Positions 20,290 to 29,381 of a stretch of 64,000 nucleotides of DNA are shown piece by piece. Every line of letters begins with the position of its first letter. Positions within the stretch are counted from its first letter, which is position 1. Source of the DNA: Sedimentitalea nanhaiensis DSM 24252 (GTDB lineage Bacteria > Pseudomonadota > Alphaproteobacteria > Rhodobacterales > Rhodobacteraceae). The position numbers and the translations under genes were made by a program. The stretch is taken from positions 4,180,336 to 4,244,335 of the forward strand of contig NZ_KI421509.1 in NCBI RefSeq assembly GCF_000473225.1, written 5' to 3'. The notes beneath the pieces were generated by a model, which saw only the letters and a list, made by a program, of their open reading frames with translations, searched no databases and had not been told where the DNA came from.

Positions 20290-21161
20290 TACACCCCGTC
20301 CCTTTTGTCGAGATTGGTCATTACGGTGTAGAAGACCCATGAAATCAGCAGGATAACCAAAAAGTACATCAGTGAAAAAGCTGCGGCGGGCCCCAGATCA
20401 AACTGCCCTAGCGCCATTTTGACAAGGTCGATCGAAAGGAAAGTCGTCGCATTTCCCGGCCCCCCGCCGGTTACGACAAACGGCTCTGTATAGATCATGA
20501 AGCTGTCCATGAACCGCAGCAGGATCGCGATCATCAGCACGCCCGCCATCTTGGGCAATTCAATAAAGCGGAACACCTTCCAGCGACTGGCCTGGTCGAT
20601 CTTGGCCGCCTGATAATACGCATCCGGAATCGATTGCAGCCCAGCATAGGCCAGCAGCGCGACCAGCGACGTCCAGTGCCAGACATCCATCACGATAACG
20701 GTGCCCCAGGCTGCAAAAAAGTCCTGGGTATAGTTGTACGAGATGCCCAGCTTGGCGAGGGTGTAGCCTAACAATCCGATGTCGACGCGGCCAAAGATTT
20801 GCCAGATCGTACCGACAACGTTCCACGGCACCAGCAGCGGGAGCGACATCAACACCAGACAGAACGAGGCCCAGAAGCCCTTTTTCGGCATATTGAGCGC
20901 AACAAAGATGCCAAGCGGAATCTCGATCGCCAGGATGATCGTCGAGAACGCCAGTTGCCGCCACAGCGCATTCCACATCCGTTGTGAGTCGAGCATGTCC
21001 TTGAACCATTCCAGCCCGGCCCAGAAAAATACATTGTTACCAAAGGTGTCCTGCACCGAATAATTCACCACGGTCATCAGCGGAATAACCGCCGAAAAGG
21101 CGACAAGCACCAGCACCGGCAGCACAAGGAACCAAGCTTTCTGGTTCACGGTCTTGTTCAT
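20289..21161 (-). CDS. glpP: glycerol ABC transporter permease
   Basis: A 290-residue MalF/UgpA-type permease with six hydrophobic segments and a cytoplasmic coupling loop around AKIDQASRWKVFRFIELP. It overlaps glpT by ATGA at its 5' end and glpQ by one base at its 3' end, implying tight translational coupling. It moves substrate delivered by GlpV across the inner membrane together with GlpQ. Confidence 0.9.
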   Translation of the reverse strand: MNKTVNQKAWFLVLPVLVLVAFSAVIPLMTVVNYSVQDTFGNNVFFWAGLEWFKDMLDSQRMWNALWRQLAFSTIILAIEIPLGIFVALNMPKKGFWASFCLVLMSLPLLVPWNVVGTIWQIFGRVDIGLLGYTLAKLGISYNYTQDFFAAWGTVIVMDVWHWTSLVALLAYAGLQSIPDAYYQAAKIDQASRWKVFRFIELPKMAGVLMIAILLRFMDSFMIYTEPFVVTGGGPGNATTFLSIDLVKMALGQFDLGPAAAFSLMYFLVILLISWVFYTVMTNLDKRDGV

Positions 21162-22246
21162 AATGCGCCCTCCCCTTCAGCGGCCACGCGCCAGTCGTCG
21201 GCATAGACGTTGATACCCTTGGTGTCGAAAATGATATGGTTCACGCCGGTTGAAACATGCGCGTCTTCATCGGTAATCGCGCTGATCTCCTGGCCGGCGA
21301 CATCCAGTCGGATGATCTTGTGACGACCGACATCCTCGATGCGGGTGATCCTGGCCGGCATCCCGGTGCCATCCGTAGACAGGCGCACGAATTCCGGGCG
21401 CACGCCGATCTGCACCTTTCCCTTGATCCGGCCATAGCCAGCCCCCAACGCCACCTGACTGCCGTGGATATTCGCAGTGGTGCCATCGATCTCTGCGTGA
21501 AACAGGTTCATCCCCGGTGAGCCGATGAAGAACCCCACAAAAGTATGGGCCGGGCGCTCGAACAGTTCCTGCGGCGTACCGATCTGCACGACGCGACCAT
21601 CATACATGACGACGACCTTATCGGCAAAGGTCAACGCCTCGGTCTGATCATGGGTCACATAGATCATGGTGTGACCGAATTCCTGATGCAGCGATTTCAG
21701 CTGCGTGCGCAATTCCCATTTCATATGGGGGTCGATGACGGTCAACGGCTCGTCAAACAGCAGCGCGTTGACGTCTTCGCGCACCATGCCGCGGCCCAGC
21801 GAGATCTTCTGCTTGGCGTCCGCAGTCAGGCCACGCGCCTTGCGGTCCAGGTCCGCCTCCATTCCGATCATCGTCGCGATCTGGGCGACGCGTTGCGCGA
21901 TATAGACCGGATCAGCCCCGCGATTGCGCAGCGGAAACGCAAGATTGTCGCGCACGGTCATGGTGTCGTAAACCACCGGAAACTGAAAGACCTGCGCGAT
22001 GTTGCGCTCGGCGGTAGGGTCCTGGGTCACGTCGACATCGTTGAACAGAATGCGTCCCTGTGACGGGTGCAGCAGGCCGGAGATAATATTCAAAAGGGTT
22101 GACTTGCCGCAGCCGGACGCCCCCAGCAAGGCATATGCCTCGCCATCGGCCCAGTCGTGGTTCAACTCCTTGAGGGCGAAATCTTCCTCGGATTTCGGGT
22201 TTGGCAGATAGGAATGTGCCAAGTTATCAAGCGTGATCTTGGCCAT
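21158..22246 (-). CDS. glpT: glycerol ABC transporter ATP-binding protein with degenerate signature motif
   Basis: A 362-residue MalK/UgpC-type ATPase with a C-terminal OB-like regulatory domain. Walker A is GASGCGKST (42-50), Walker B ends in DE (165-166), and the switch histidine is present (VTHDQ, H199). The LSGGQ signature is replaced by LTADA (140-144). The partner GlpS has an intact signature but lacks the histidine, so the pair should form one complete ATP site. Both ends overlap neighbours by ATGA. Confidence 0.9.
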   Translation of the reverse strand: MAKITLDNLAHSYLPNPKSEEDFALKELNHDWADGEAYALLGASGCGKSTLLNIISGLLHPSQGRILFNDVDVTQDPTAERNIAQVFQFPVVYDTMTVRDNLAFPLRNRGADPVYIAQRVAQIATMIGMEADLDRKARGLTADAKQKISLGRGMVREDVNALLFDEPLTVIDPHMKWELRTQLKSLHQEFGHTMIYVTHDQTEALTFADKVVVMYDGRVVQIGTPQELFERPAHTFVGFFIGSPGMNLFHAEIDGTTANIHGSQVALGAGYGRIKGKVQIGVRPEFVRLSTDGTGMPARITRIEDVGRHKIIRLDVAGQEISAITDEDAHVSTGVNHIIFDTKGINVYADDWRVAAEGEGAL

Positions 22247-23334
22247 CAGGAGGCCTCCGCATAAGGGGCTGCAGCGACGAGTTTACCGTCTTTACCAAAA
22301 AAGTAGACATGCGCCGGATCAAGGTGAACCTCGAGCGGCTGGCCCAGTTGCAGACTGTGAACGCCGTGGATCAGCCCGACCCATCTCTGGCCCTGATGAT
22401 CGAGGTGCACGAAGGTCTCCGAGCCGGTAATCTCGGTGACATTCAGCTTCGTCCTGAAGGCAATCGAACTGGCACTCTTGGGCGCAAGCTCCAGGTGGTT
22501 GGGGCGGAAACCGGCGGTGTAAATGCCATTGGCGTGCTGGATCAGCGCATCGGGCACCGGAGCCGACCGACCGTCGCCAAAGGTCATTCTTGTACCGTCC
22601 TTGGTGACAGTCAGGAAATTCATCGGCGGATCAGAGAACACCCGCGCCGTGGTGGCGTCGACCGGACGGCGGTAAACCGAAGGGGTCTGCCCGAACTGCG
22701 TCACCCTGCCCTCCCACAATGTCGCGGTGTTGCCGCCCAACAACAGGGCCTCTTCGGGTTCGGTCGTTGCATAGACAAAGATCGAGCCGGATTTCTCGAA
22801 GATCTTCGGAATTTCCGCCCGCAGTTCCTCGCGCAGTTTATAGTCTAGGTTCGCCAGCGGCTCGTCCAGCAAAACCAATCCGGCGTTCTTTACCAGCGCC
22901 CGCGCCAGTGCGCAGCGCTGTTGCTGGCCGCCCGACAGTTCAAGCGGTTTGCGATCCAGCATCGGCGTCAGCTTCATCAGATCGGCGGTTTCACGCACGG
23001 CCGTGTCGATTTCCGCTTTTGATTTGCCGACCAGTTTCATTGGCGAAGCGATGTTGTCATAGACGGTCATCGACGGGTAATTGATGAACTGCTGGTAGAC
23101 CATCGCAACCTTGCGGTCCTGCACGCGCTGACCTGTCACATCCTCACCGTGCCAGAAAATCTGGCCTGTGTTGGGCACGTCAAGGCCCGCCATCAGGCGC
23201 ATCAGAGAGGTCTTGCCCGATAGCGTCGGCCCAAGCAACACGTTCATGGTGCCGTTCTGCAATTCCAGATCGGTCGGATGAATATGGATCTGACCACCGA
23301 CCGCCTTGGAAACGCCTTTCAGAAGCAAAGTCAT
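22246..23334 (-). CDS. glpS: glycerol ABC transporter ATP-binding protein lacking the switch histidine
   Basis: A 362-residue ATPase of the MalK group. Walker A is GPTLSGKTS (35-43), with Thr-Leu replacing the usual small residues. The signature LSGGQ (133-137) and catalytic Glu (LDEPL, E158) are intact. The switch position reads ATTEPEEA, so T191 stands where His is normal. This defect complements that of GlpT. It overlaps glpD by ATGA at its start and glpT at its end. Confidence 0.9.
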   Translation of the reverse strand: MTLLLKGVSKAVGGQIHIHPTDLELQNGTMNVLLGPTLSGKTSLMRLMAGLDVPNTGQIFWHGEDVTGQRVQDRKVAMVYQQFINYPSMTVYDNIASPMKLVGKSKAEIDTAVRETADLMKLTPMLDRKPLELSGGQQQRCALARALVKNAGLVLLDEPLANLDYKLREELRAEIPKIFEKSGSIFVYATTEPEEALLLGGNTATLWEGRVTQFGQTPSVYRRPVDATTARVFSDPPMNFLTVTKDGTRMTFGDGRSAPVPDALIQHANGIYTAGFRPNHLELAPKSASSIAFRTKLNVTEITGSETFVHLDHQGQRWVGLIHGVHSLQLGQPLEVHLDPAHVYFFGKDGKLVAAAPYAEAS

Positions 23335-24953
23335 GAGTTGGATCCCTGTCGTTGTGCCGCTTCGGCGGCGGTCGCTTGCAAATGCGTCCGCATCCAGTCT
23401 TCAAGTCTTGCTATTTCCCCGCGGCTTAACCGCAGGCCCAGTTTGTTGCGCCGCCAAACAACATCCTCGGCGGTGCGGGCAAATTCGCGTGTCATCAACC
23501 AGATCACTTCGCGCTCGGTGAGGGTGGCGCCGAACGCCTCGCCCAGATCCGCTTCGGTAACCGCCCCGTCCAGAACGTCCCAGCATTCCGTTCCGTAGGC
23601 GCGCACCAAACGCCGCGCCCAAAACGTGTCGAGGAATTCATAGTTGCTCATAAGCTGCGCGATCAACGTCTCGACTCCGGACACTTCAAAGTCGCCACCC
23701 GGCAGCGGCGCCCCGGCGGTCCAGTGTCCCGATGTGCCGGGAAAGAACGTCACGATCTTGTCCATCGCATCCTCGGCCAGCTTGCGATACGTGGTGATCT
23801 TGCCGCCAAAGATATTCAGGATCGGTGCGCCGTCGGTGTCATCTACCTTCAGTGTATAATCGCGCGTCGCCGCCGTGGCGCTGCTGGCCCCGTCGTCATA
23901 AAGCGGTCGCACGCCGGAATAGGTCCATACGATATCGTCCACGCCGATCTTGTCCTTGAAATAACCGTTCGCGAAGTCCACCAGATAACGCTGCTCTTCC
24001 GGCGTACACACGGGCTTGACGTTTGGGTCGTGATGTTCGGCGTCGGTGGTGCCGATCAGTGTGAAATCGGTCTCATAGGGAATGGCGAAGATGATCCGCC
24101 CGTCCGTGCCCTGAAAGAAATAGCACTTGTCGTGATCATAGAGCCGCCGGGTCACGATATGGCTTCCACGTACGAGGCGTACACCCTCATTGGACTTGAC
24201 GTTGACCCTCTGGTGAATGATGTCGCCGACCCAGGGTCCGCCTGCGTTGACCAGCATGCGCGCTTTCAAAACATGGCTTTCGCCGCTGTCCGCGTCGCGC
24301 AATGTGATCTGCCAGTGATCCCCAGCGCGAACGGCCGCCTCGACCTTTGTGCGGACCATGATCCTGGCACCGCGAGCCTTGGCATCACGGGCATTCAGCA
24401 CAACCAGCCGGGAATCTTCGATCCAGCAGTCGGAGTATTCATAGGCTTTCTTGAACCGGTCTTCCAGCGGGGCCCCTTCGGGCGTGCCGGCCAGATCGAC
24501 GGTCTTCGTGGGCGGCAGGATTTCCCGCCCGCCAAGATGATCGTACAGAAACAAGCCGAACCGGATCATCCAGGCCGGACGACGGCCTTTCATCCACGGC
24601 ATGGCAAAACTCAGAATGCGCGATACCGAGGTCTCGCCCTCGAACCGCATGTCAGGGCTGTACGGCAAGACAAACCGCATCGGCCAGCTGATATGCGGCA
24701 TCGCGCGCAGCAATGTCTCGCGCTCGGCGAGCGCATGGCGGACAAGATTGATCTCGAGATATTCCAGATAACGCAGCCCGCCGTGAAATAGCTTGGTTGA
24801 CGCCGACGATGTGGCTGAAGCCAGGTCGTTCATCTCGGCCAGCGCCACCTTAAGCCCACGCCCAGAGGCATCGCGGGCGATGCCGCATCCATTGATGCCG
24901 CCCCCAATGACAAACACGTCAAATGTCTCTGCGCTAGCGGTCGCGTCCGGCAA
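23331..24953 (-). CDS. glpD: aerobic glycerol-3-phosphate dehydrogenase
   Basis: A 540-residue FAD enzyme with the dinucleotide fold GGGINGCG near residue 17, the DAO-family ATSSASTKLFHGG region and a C-terminal GlpD domain. It oxidises glycerol-3-phosphate to dihydroxyacetone phosphate at the inner face of the membrane, passing electrons to quinone. The only start compatible with the fold is TTG at 24953, four bases after GGAGGG, which may keep expression modest. It heads the transporter operon and is divergent from glpR. No glycerol kinase gene is visible in the window. Confidence 0.93.
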   Translation of the reverse strand: MPDATASAETFDVFVIGGGINGCGIARDASGRGLKVALAEMNDLASATSSASTKLFHGGLRYLEYLEINLVRHALAERETLLRAMPHISWPMRFVLPYSPDMRFEGETSVSRILSFAMPWMKGRRPAWMIRFGLFLYDHLGGREILPPTKTVDLAGTPEGAPLEDRFKKAYEYSDCWIEDSRLVVLNARDAKARGARIMVRTKVEAAVRAGDHWQITLRDADSGESHVLKARMLVNAGGPWVGDIIHQRVNVKSNEGVRLVRGSHIVTRRLYDHDKCYFFQGTDGRIIFAIPYETDFTLIGTTDAEHHDPNVKPVCTPEEQRYLVDFANGYFKDKIGVDDIVWTYSGVRPLYDDGASSATAATRDYTLKVDDTDGAPILNIFGGKITTYRKLAEDAMDKIVTFFPGTSGHWTAGAPLPGGDFEVSGVETLIAQLMSNYEFLDTFWARRLVRAYGTECWDVLDGAVTEADLGEAFGATLTEREVIWLMTREFARTAEDVVWRRNKLGLRLSRGEIARLEDWMRTHLQATAAEAAQRQGSNS

Positions 24954-25026
24954 ATGACCCTCCCAGTCACGTAATGATCCTGCGAGTCGTAGGCATAGAT
25001 TGCAGTCCGGGCCTCTTCAAGACAAA

Positions 25027-25122
25027 TTTTCGTTTTCGTTCGTTTTATCGGCATATATACATTTATTGCCCGTAATCTTGAGCTATCTGTCATGAAATTT
25101 TCAATTCGCGCACAAACGAAAA
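25027..25122. promoter_or_regulatory. candidate GlpR operators between glpD and glpR
   Basis: A cluster TTTTCGTTTTCGTTCGTTTT lies at 25027-25046 and an inverted copy of the same word, AAACGAAAA, at 25114-25122. TTTCG-rich repeats are the usual kind of target for DeoR-type GlpR proteins. Their place in the divergent gap fits repression of glpD-glpV and autoregulation. Inference only. Confidence 0.5.
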
Positions 25123-25178
25123 GACAGACTTGCGTTTTGAAGTGCGCTGCGCCCTAATACCGGCCAAGGGGATCAAAT

Positions 25179-25952
25179 ATGTCGCAAACCTTTCGTCATC
25201 CGGAAATTCTTGAAGCCGCACGCAGACAGGGAAAGGTCACGGTCGAAGGCCTTGCCGCGCAGTTTGGCGTGACGCTTCAGACCATCCGGCGCGATCTGAC
25301 GGATCTTGCCGAGGCCGGCAGGCTGGAACGCGTTCACGGCGGGGCAATCCTGCCATCGGGCACCACAAACATATTGTACGAAGAACGTCGCAACCTGAAC
25401 CAGGCCGCCAAGACGGAAATCGCCCGCGCCTGTGCTGCACAGATCCCAGAAGGCAGTTCGGTTTTCCTGAACATCGGCACCAGCACCGAAGCCGTGGCGC
25501 GGGAACTGCTGCATCACCACGATCTTATGGTGGTCACCAATAATATGAACGTCGCCCATATCCTTGCCGCCAACCCGGACTGCCAGATCATCCTGACCGG
25601 CGGCACGCTTCGCAGGCTTGATGGCGGCCTGATCGGAACCCCGACCGTATCGACCATCCGCCAGTTCAAATTCGACATCGCTGTGATTGGCTGTTCTGCA
25701 ATGGACACCGACGGCGATTTGCTCGACTTTGACATTCAAGAGGTCGGCGTCAGCCAAGCCATCATTGCGCAGGCCCGCAAGACGTTCCTGGTTGCGGATC
25801 TATCCAAGTTCAAACGCAATGCCCCTGCACGGATCGCCTCGCTGGCGGAAATCGACAGTTTTTTCACCGACGCACCTCCGCCTGAGAGGCTTTTAGCTGC
25901 GTGCCGGGGCTGGAAGACCAATATTATTGCCGTCTCAGAGCAAGCGCCCTGA
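25179..25952 (+). CDS. glpR: DeoR-family repressor of glycerol metabolism
   Basis: A 257-residue regulator. The N-terminal winged helix carries the DeoR signature (VTVEGLAAQFGVTLQTIRRDL, residues about 20-40; R-R-D in the recognition helix). The rest is a sugar-phosphate isomerase-like sensor domain (IGTSTEAVARELL, TGGTLRR, GCSAMD). GlpR proteins bind glycerol-3-phosphate, which releases them from DNA. It is divergent from glpD over a 225-bp gap with TTTCG repeats. Confidence 0.9.
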   Translation: MSQTFRHPEILEAARRQGKVTVEGLAAQFGVTLQTIRRDLTDLAEAGRLERVHGGAILPSGTTNILYEERRNLNQAAKTEIARACAAQIPEGSSVFLNIGTSTEAVARELLHHHDLMVVTNNMNVAHILAANPDCQIILTGGTLRRLDGGLIGTPTVSTIRQFKFDIAVIGCSAMDTDGDLLDFDIQEVGVSQAIIAQARKTFLVADLSKFKRNAPARIASLAEIDSFFTDAPPPERLLAACRGWKTNIIAVSEQAP

Positions 25953-26350
25953 ATGGAGTGACGCGGAAGGAACCGGCGTCTGAGCGCCCATTTGAAACCT
26001 GTACCGCCCAAGGGCTCCTGTCGATTTTGGTGCACTCAATCAAGGGTGTATGTTACGTCACCCACGCAAATCCGCGCCCGACAATGGCGCAGAGTCCGAA
26101 ACCGGCCAGCCCCCCGCCTATTGGACCATGGGCAGAAACTTCGCACTCGGCCGGTTGCGCCGGGAGAGACATGAAATGTGCGCCGAGATTGCGCGCTCTG
26201 CGCATTTTTCGCTTTGGACCAGACCGCAACCACATCCACGTTTAAGTCCGCCGACGGATGGCCTATATCACCCAAAACCGCCCGGCTGGAACTGCGGGCA
26301 GGTATGACGGCTGCACGGACCCAAGCCACGACCCCAATGGAGTTCTCTGA
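25953..26350. other. intergenic stretch between glpR and kdgK
   Basis: Nearly 400 bp with only weak open frames that show no family features and no ribosome sites. The GGAG immediately before the next ATG belongs to kdgK. No promoter or terminator was convincing. Confidence 0.5.
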
Positions 26351-27280
26351 ATGAGCAGACCCGCAAGACCGTTGCAAAAGATCGCCTGTATCGGCGAGGT
26401 GATGATCGAGCTGGCGACGGGTCCGGACGGGCACAGCACCGTCGGCGTTGCCGGAGACACCTATAATTCTGCCGTCTATATGGCGCGCCTGCTGAAACAG
26501 TGCGAGGTCCGCGTCTCTTATGTGACGGCACTGGGGACCGATCCCTATTCGGAACGGATTCTGGCAGCCATGCGCTCTCACGATCTGGGGACCGATCATG
26601 TCGAGCGGCGCAGCAATCGCGTCCCAGGTCTGTATGCCATCGACACCGACGATGAGGGCGAGCGCAGCTTTACCTATTGGCGGTCAGCCTCGGCGGCACG
26701 CACGCTGTTCACCGAACCTTGCGCCGTTCCGCTTGCGACGCTTTCTGAGTTTGATTTGGTGGTCTTGTCTGGGATTACCATGGCGATCCTGCCAACCGAA
26801 ATGCGTCAGCGGGTGATCAAACAGATCGACCGATTCCGCGCCTCGGGGGGCACATTTGCCTATGACAGCAACCACCGGCCTGCATTGTGGGAAAGCGTTC
26901 AGGCCGCGCGCGAGATCAATACAGCCATGTGGGCGCGAGCCGATATCGCCTTGCCTTCGGTGGATGATGAAATCCGCATTTACGGTGACGTGGACGAGGA
27001 AGCGGTTGTGGCCCGCCTGCAAGACACCGGCGTCCGCTCCGGCGCATTGAAACGCGGGGCGGCGGGGCCGCTTTCGCTGACTGACGGTGCGACGCTGACA
27101 GGTCCAATAGACAGTGTGCGGGTCGTTGACAGCACTTCTGCGGGTGACAGTTTCAACGCCGGATACCTTGTCGGGATCATCCAGGGGCAGGATCCGCAAA
27201 TGGCCATGCGTATGGGCCACGACCTTGCCGCAAAGGTGGTACAGCACCGGGGCGCGATCATCCCCTCTGACGCGATGTGA
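26351..27280 (+). CDS. kdgK: 2-keto-3-deoxygluconate kinase (PfkB family)
   Basis: A 309-residue PfkB-type sugar kinase. The N-terminal part has IGEVMIEL and VAGDTYNSAVYMARL. The phosphoacceptor region is DSTSAGDSFNAGYL near residue 260, with the catalytic Asp in AGDSF. Substrate-contact features such as DSNHRP are typical of KdgK. It would phosphorylate KDG to KDPG for Entner-Doudoroff cleavage. No other uronate or KDG genes are nearby, so it stands alone here; another sugar-acid substrate is possible. Confidence 0.82.
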   Translation: MSRPARPLQKIACIGEVMIELATGPDGHSTVGVAGDTYNSAVYMARLLKQCEVRVSYVTALGTDPYSERILAAMRSHDLGTDHVERRSNRVPGLYAIDTDDEGERSFTYWRSASAARTLFTEPCAVPLATLSEFDLVVLSGITMAILPTEMRQRVIKQIDRFRASGGTFAYDSNHRPALWESVQAAREINTAMWARADIALPSVDDEIRIYGDVDEEAVVARLQDTGVRSGALKRGAAGPLSLTDGATLTGPIDSVRVVDSTSAGDSFNAGYLVGIIQGQDPQMAMRMGHDLAAKVVQHRGAIIPSDAM

Positions 27281-27667
27281 CCCTTTTCACCCACCGATGA
27301 TGCGACGGGCTGACCGCCGCAGCCGACCCGTTTAGGCAAACAATGTAACCGAGCTACCCTGGTCCGTGTTCTCGATCCCTGGCAGGCGGGACTTTATGAA
27401 CGCCCCTGTCAGCGCCTCAAGCAGAACCCGGCCTACCCTTTGACCGGTGGGCGATTGTTCTACAATCACCGATAGGGGACATGTTTGAGATAGGTTCGGC
27501 TACGGCCCGCCCCTATGTTCGTTTGGGGACCTATATACTTAACTAGCCAAAATCTACATTAGAACGAGGGACGTTTCGGGGGACAGATCAGGTGGGATAC
27601 AGGAGATTGGCACCAAGGGTGCTATTGTACCGGTTTGAGACGCAATTTCTGACCCGGCATCTCTGTT
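27281..27667. other. intergenic stretch after kdgK
   Basis: About 390 bp. An imperfect hairpin at about 27304-27332 (ACGGG with CCCGT, short T-run) may end kdgK. The rest shows no supported gene. It lies where the ATPase half of the truncated ABC protein on the minus strand would be expected, but no Walker motifs are found in any frame. Confidence 0.45.
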
Positions 27668-28912
27668 TTAGCTTCCACACTCACCGGGACCGCAACGGGC
27701 GCGCGGTTTGCGTGACGGGATGCAACACATGCTGTCCTCGTCGAAAAACCGACAAATCTCCAGATAGCGAATCCGGGTATCTTCCAGTTGTTGATAGTAA
27801 CGGAACAACTCCTTGACCGGTCCCGAAAAATCCTTGTGTGCGGCCAGAACCGCGATCAGGGCCCCTAAGGATATCCGATCTTCGATCACGAAATACCCAC
27901 CAAGAGAGTAGAACAGGAACGGTGTCAGTGAAGTCAGGAAGTTGTTCAGAGCCTTGATGAAGAATTTCAATCTATGGATCCGGTGCCGGATCAGTTCAAG
28001 CTGTTTCAGACTTTGAGAGACGTCTCTGATATCCGCCAACGATTTGACATCTCCGCGAAACTGGTTGCCCACAATACGGCCAAGGCTTCGCATTTCGCGG
28101 ATGCGATTCCGGCTCAACCGATTCAGATATCTTTGCAACCTTGGCAATAGCAGCAATTGAATTGGCAACACCGTCAATGCGGCCGCACCCAGGATCGGAT
28201 CCTGAACGAACATAAACAACAAGATCGTCGCGAGGGTGCCGCCCTGCACGATCAGAACGGTCAAAACGTCGGCGGCATAGCCACCAATGGGCTCGACCTC
28301 TTGTCCAAGAATTGGAATAATTTCACTGGGGCGGTTCGGGGAACGATCCATTCTCCACTGCCGATAGATCAAAAGCCGCAGGCGTCTCAGAAAACGTTCG
28401 GTAACTCGTCCCTTGTAAACATTCAGGCAATATTTGTTCAGCCCAAGGAGCAATATAACTAACAAATAGAGACCGCTTAACCACAGCAAGAAAGATGTCT
28501 GGGACAGTTCGAACCCGTAAACGGTCACGAGCGATTGTTCTGAGGTCAACGCATTGTTGACGATCTGCTTTGGCAGTTCCAATGCCAGATACAGGATTGG
28601 CATGGTGATCAAACTAAGGACGAAAAGCCAAAATTGCTGTTTCTTCGAAGTGGTCAGAACCAGCCTGAAGAGGTTTTGACCCAGCCAGGGCCGACTTATT
28701 TCGGTGGTCTTGGCCGAAGGGAACGCGCGAGTATGCCGCCGATACGAGAAAGCGGCCCGGATCGACAAATACAGAAGGGTCAGGCCTAACAGCACTGGAG
28801 CAAGCACAAGAATCAGGTGCAGGAGGGGATGCGCCCAACCCGGCAGCGGGTCATCCAATCCGAAGCTCAGAAAGCCCGAGGCTTTATGGGCGAAATTGTG
28901 ATACCAAGACAT
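27668..28912 (-). CDS. ABC exporter membrane domain without ATPase domain (probably truncated)
   Basis: A 414-residue protein: one lone hydrophobic segment at about 28-50, then five or six segments forming an ABC exporter type-1 membrane domain (about 100-385, with RVTERFLRRLRLLIYRQW and a coupling-like RSLADIRDVSQ region). After CRFFDED the sequence turns into a short Cys/Arg/Pro-rich tail that does not resemble an ATPase start. Such domains are normally fused to an ATP-binding domain; here it is missing. It is either a pseudogene truncated at its 3' end or a protein working with an ATPase elsewhere. Substrate unknown. Confidence 0.65.
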   Translation of the reverse strand: MSWYHNFAHKASGFLSFGLDDPLPGWAHPLLHLILVLAPVLLGLTLLYLSIRAAFSYRRHTRAFPSAKTTEISRPWLGQNLFRLVLTTSKKQQFWLFVLSLITMPILYLALELPKQIVNNALTSEQSLVTVYGFELSQTSFLLWLSGLYLLVILLLGLNKYCLNVYKGRVTERFLRRLRLLIYRQWRMDRSPNRPSEIIPILGQEVEPIGGYAADVLTVLIVQGGTLATILLFMFVQDPILGAAALTVLPIQLLLLPRLQRYLNRLSRNRIREMRSLGRIVGNQFRGDVKSLADIRDVSQSLKQLELIRHRIHRLKFFIKALNNFLTSLTPFLFYSLGGYFVIEDRISLGALIAVLAAHKDFSGPVKELFRYYQQLEDTRIRYLEICRFFDEDSMCCIPSRKPRARCGPGECGS

Positions 28913-29082
28913 TTTTCAACTCTGCTCGAGGTTTGAAAGACGGGAGGCACACCGACCAAACGGCACGAAACTGCGACGGCAACGCACCATACAGCCACAT
29001 CGCAGGCCTGATTTCTGCTTTTTTCGAACTGCTAGGTCGCCATAGGAGTATGGGGCCGCTTCGCGCGACCCCATGTCTCGGC

Positions 29083-29367
29083 TTACTTCAACTCGACAAC
29101 CGTCAGCTTGCCATTCACCCGGTCGGCGACGAACTCGATATCTTGCCCTGCGGACAAGTTTTCAAGCATCGCATCGTCTGCAACCCGGAACACCATGGTC
29201 ATTGCAGGCATTTCCAGATCGACGAGTTCCTCGTGAATGATGGTGACCTTTCCAACTTTGTCATCGACTTTTTTGACTGTGCCCTTGGTGAAGGTTCCAG
29301 CCATTGCCATCGAAAGCGTTGCAGCCAGGATCGCTGCCGTCGCGGCACTGATTTCCAAGAGTTTCAT
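29083..29367 (-). CDS. periplasmic copper-binding protein, CusF-like
   Basis: A 94-residue secreted protein with a signal peptide (MKLLEIS...SMAMAG). It has the small OB-type CusF fold with ligand motif H-x12-MPAMTM: His in IIHEEL and the two Met in PAMTM; a Met stands where E. coli CusF has its Trp. CusF proteins carry Cu(I) in the periplasm and hand it to efflux systems. It is the last gene of the copper operon, downstream of the cupredoxin and multicopper oxidase. Confidence 0.82.
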   Translation of the reverse strand: MKLLEISAATAAILAATLSMAMAGTFTKGTVKKVDDKVGKVTIIHEELVDLEMPAMTMVFRVADDAMLENLSAGQDIEFVADRVNGKLTVVELK

Positions 29368-29381
29368 ATCTGATCAGATCC

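Noticed and set aside
26351-27280. Considered as the missing glycerol kinase
   Set aside because: It is a PfkB-family kinase with an AGDSF site; GlpK belongs to the unrelated FGGY family.
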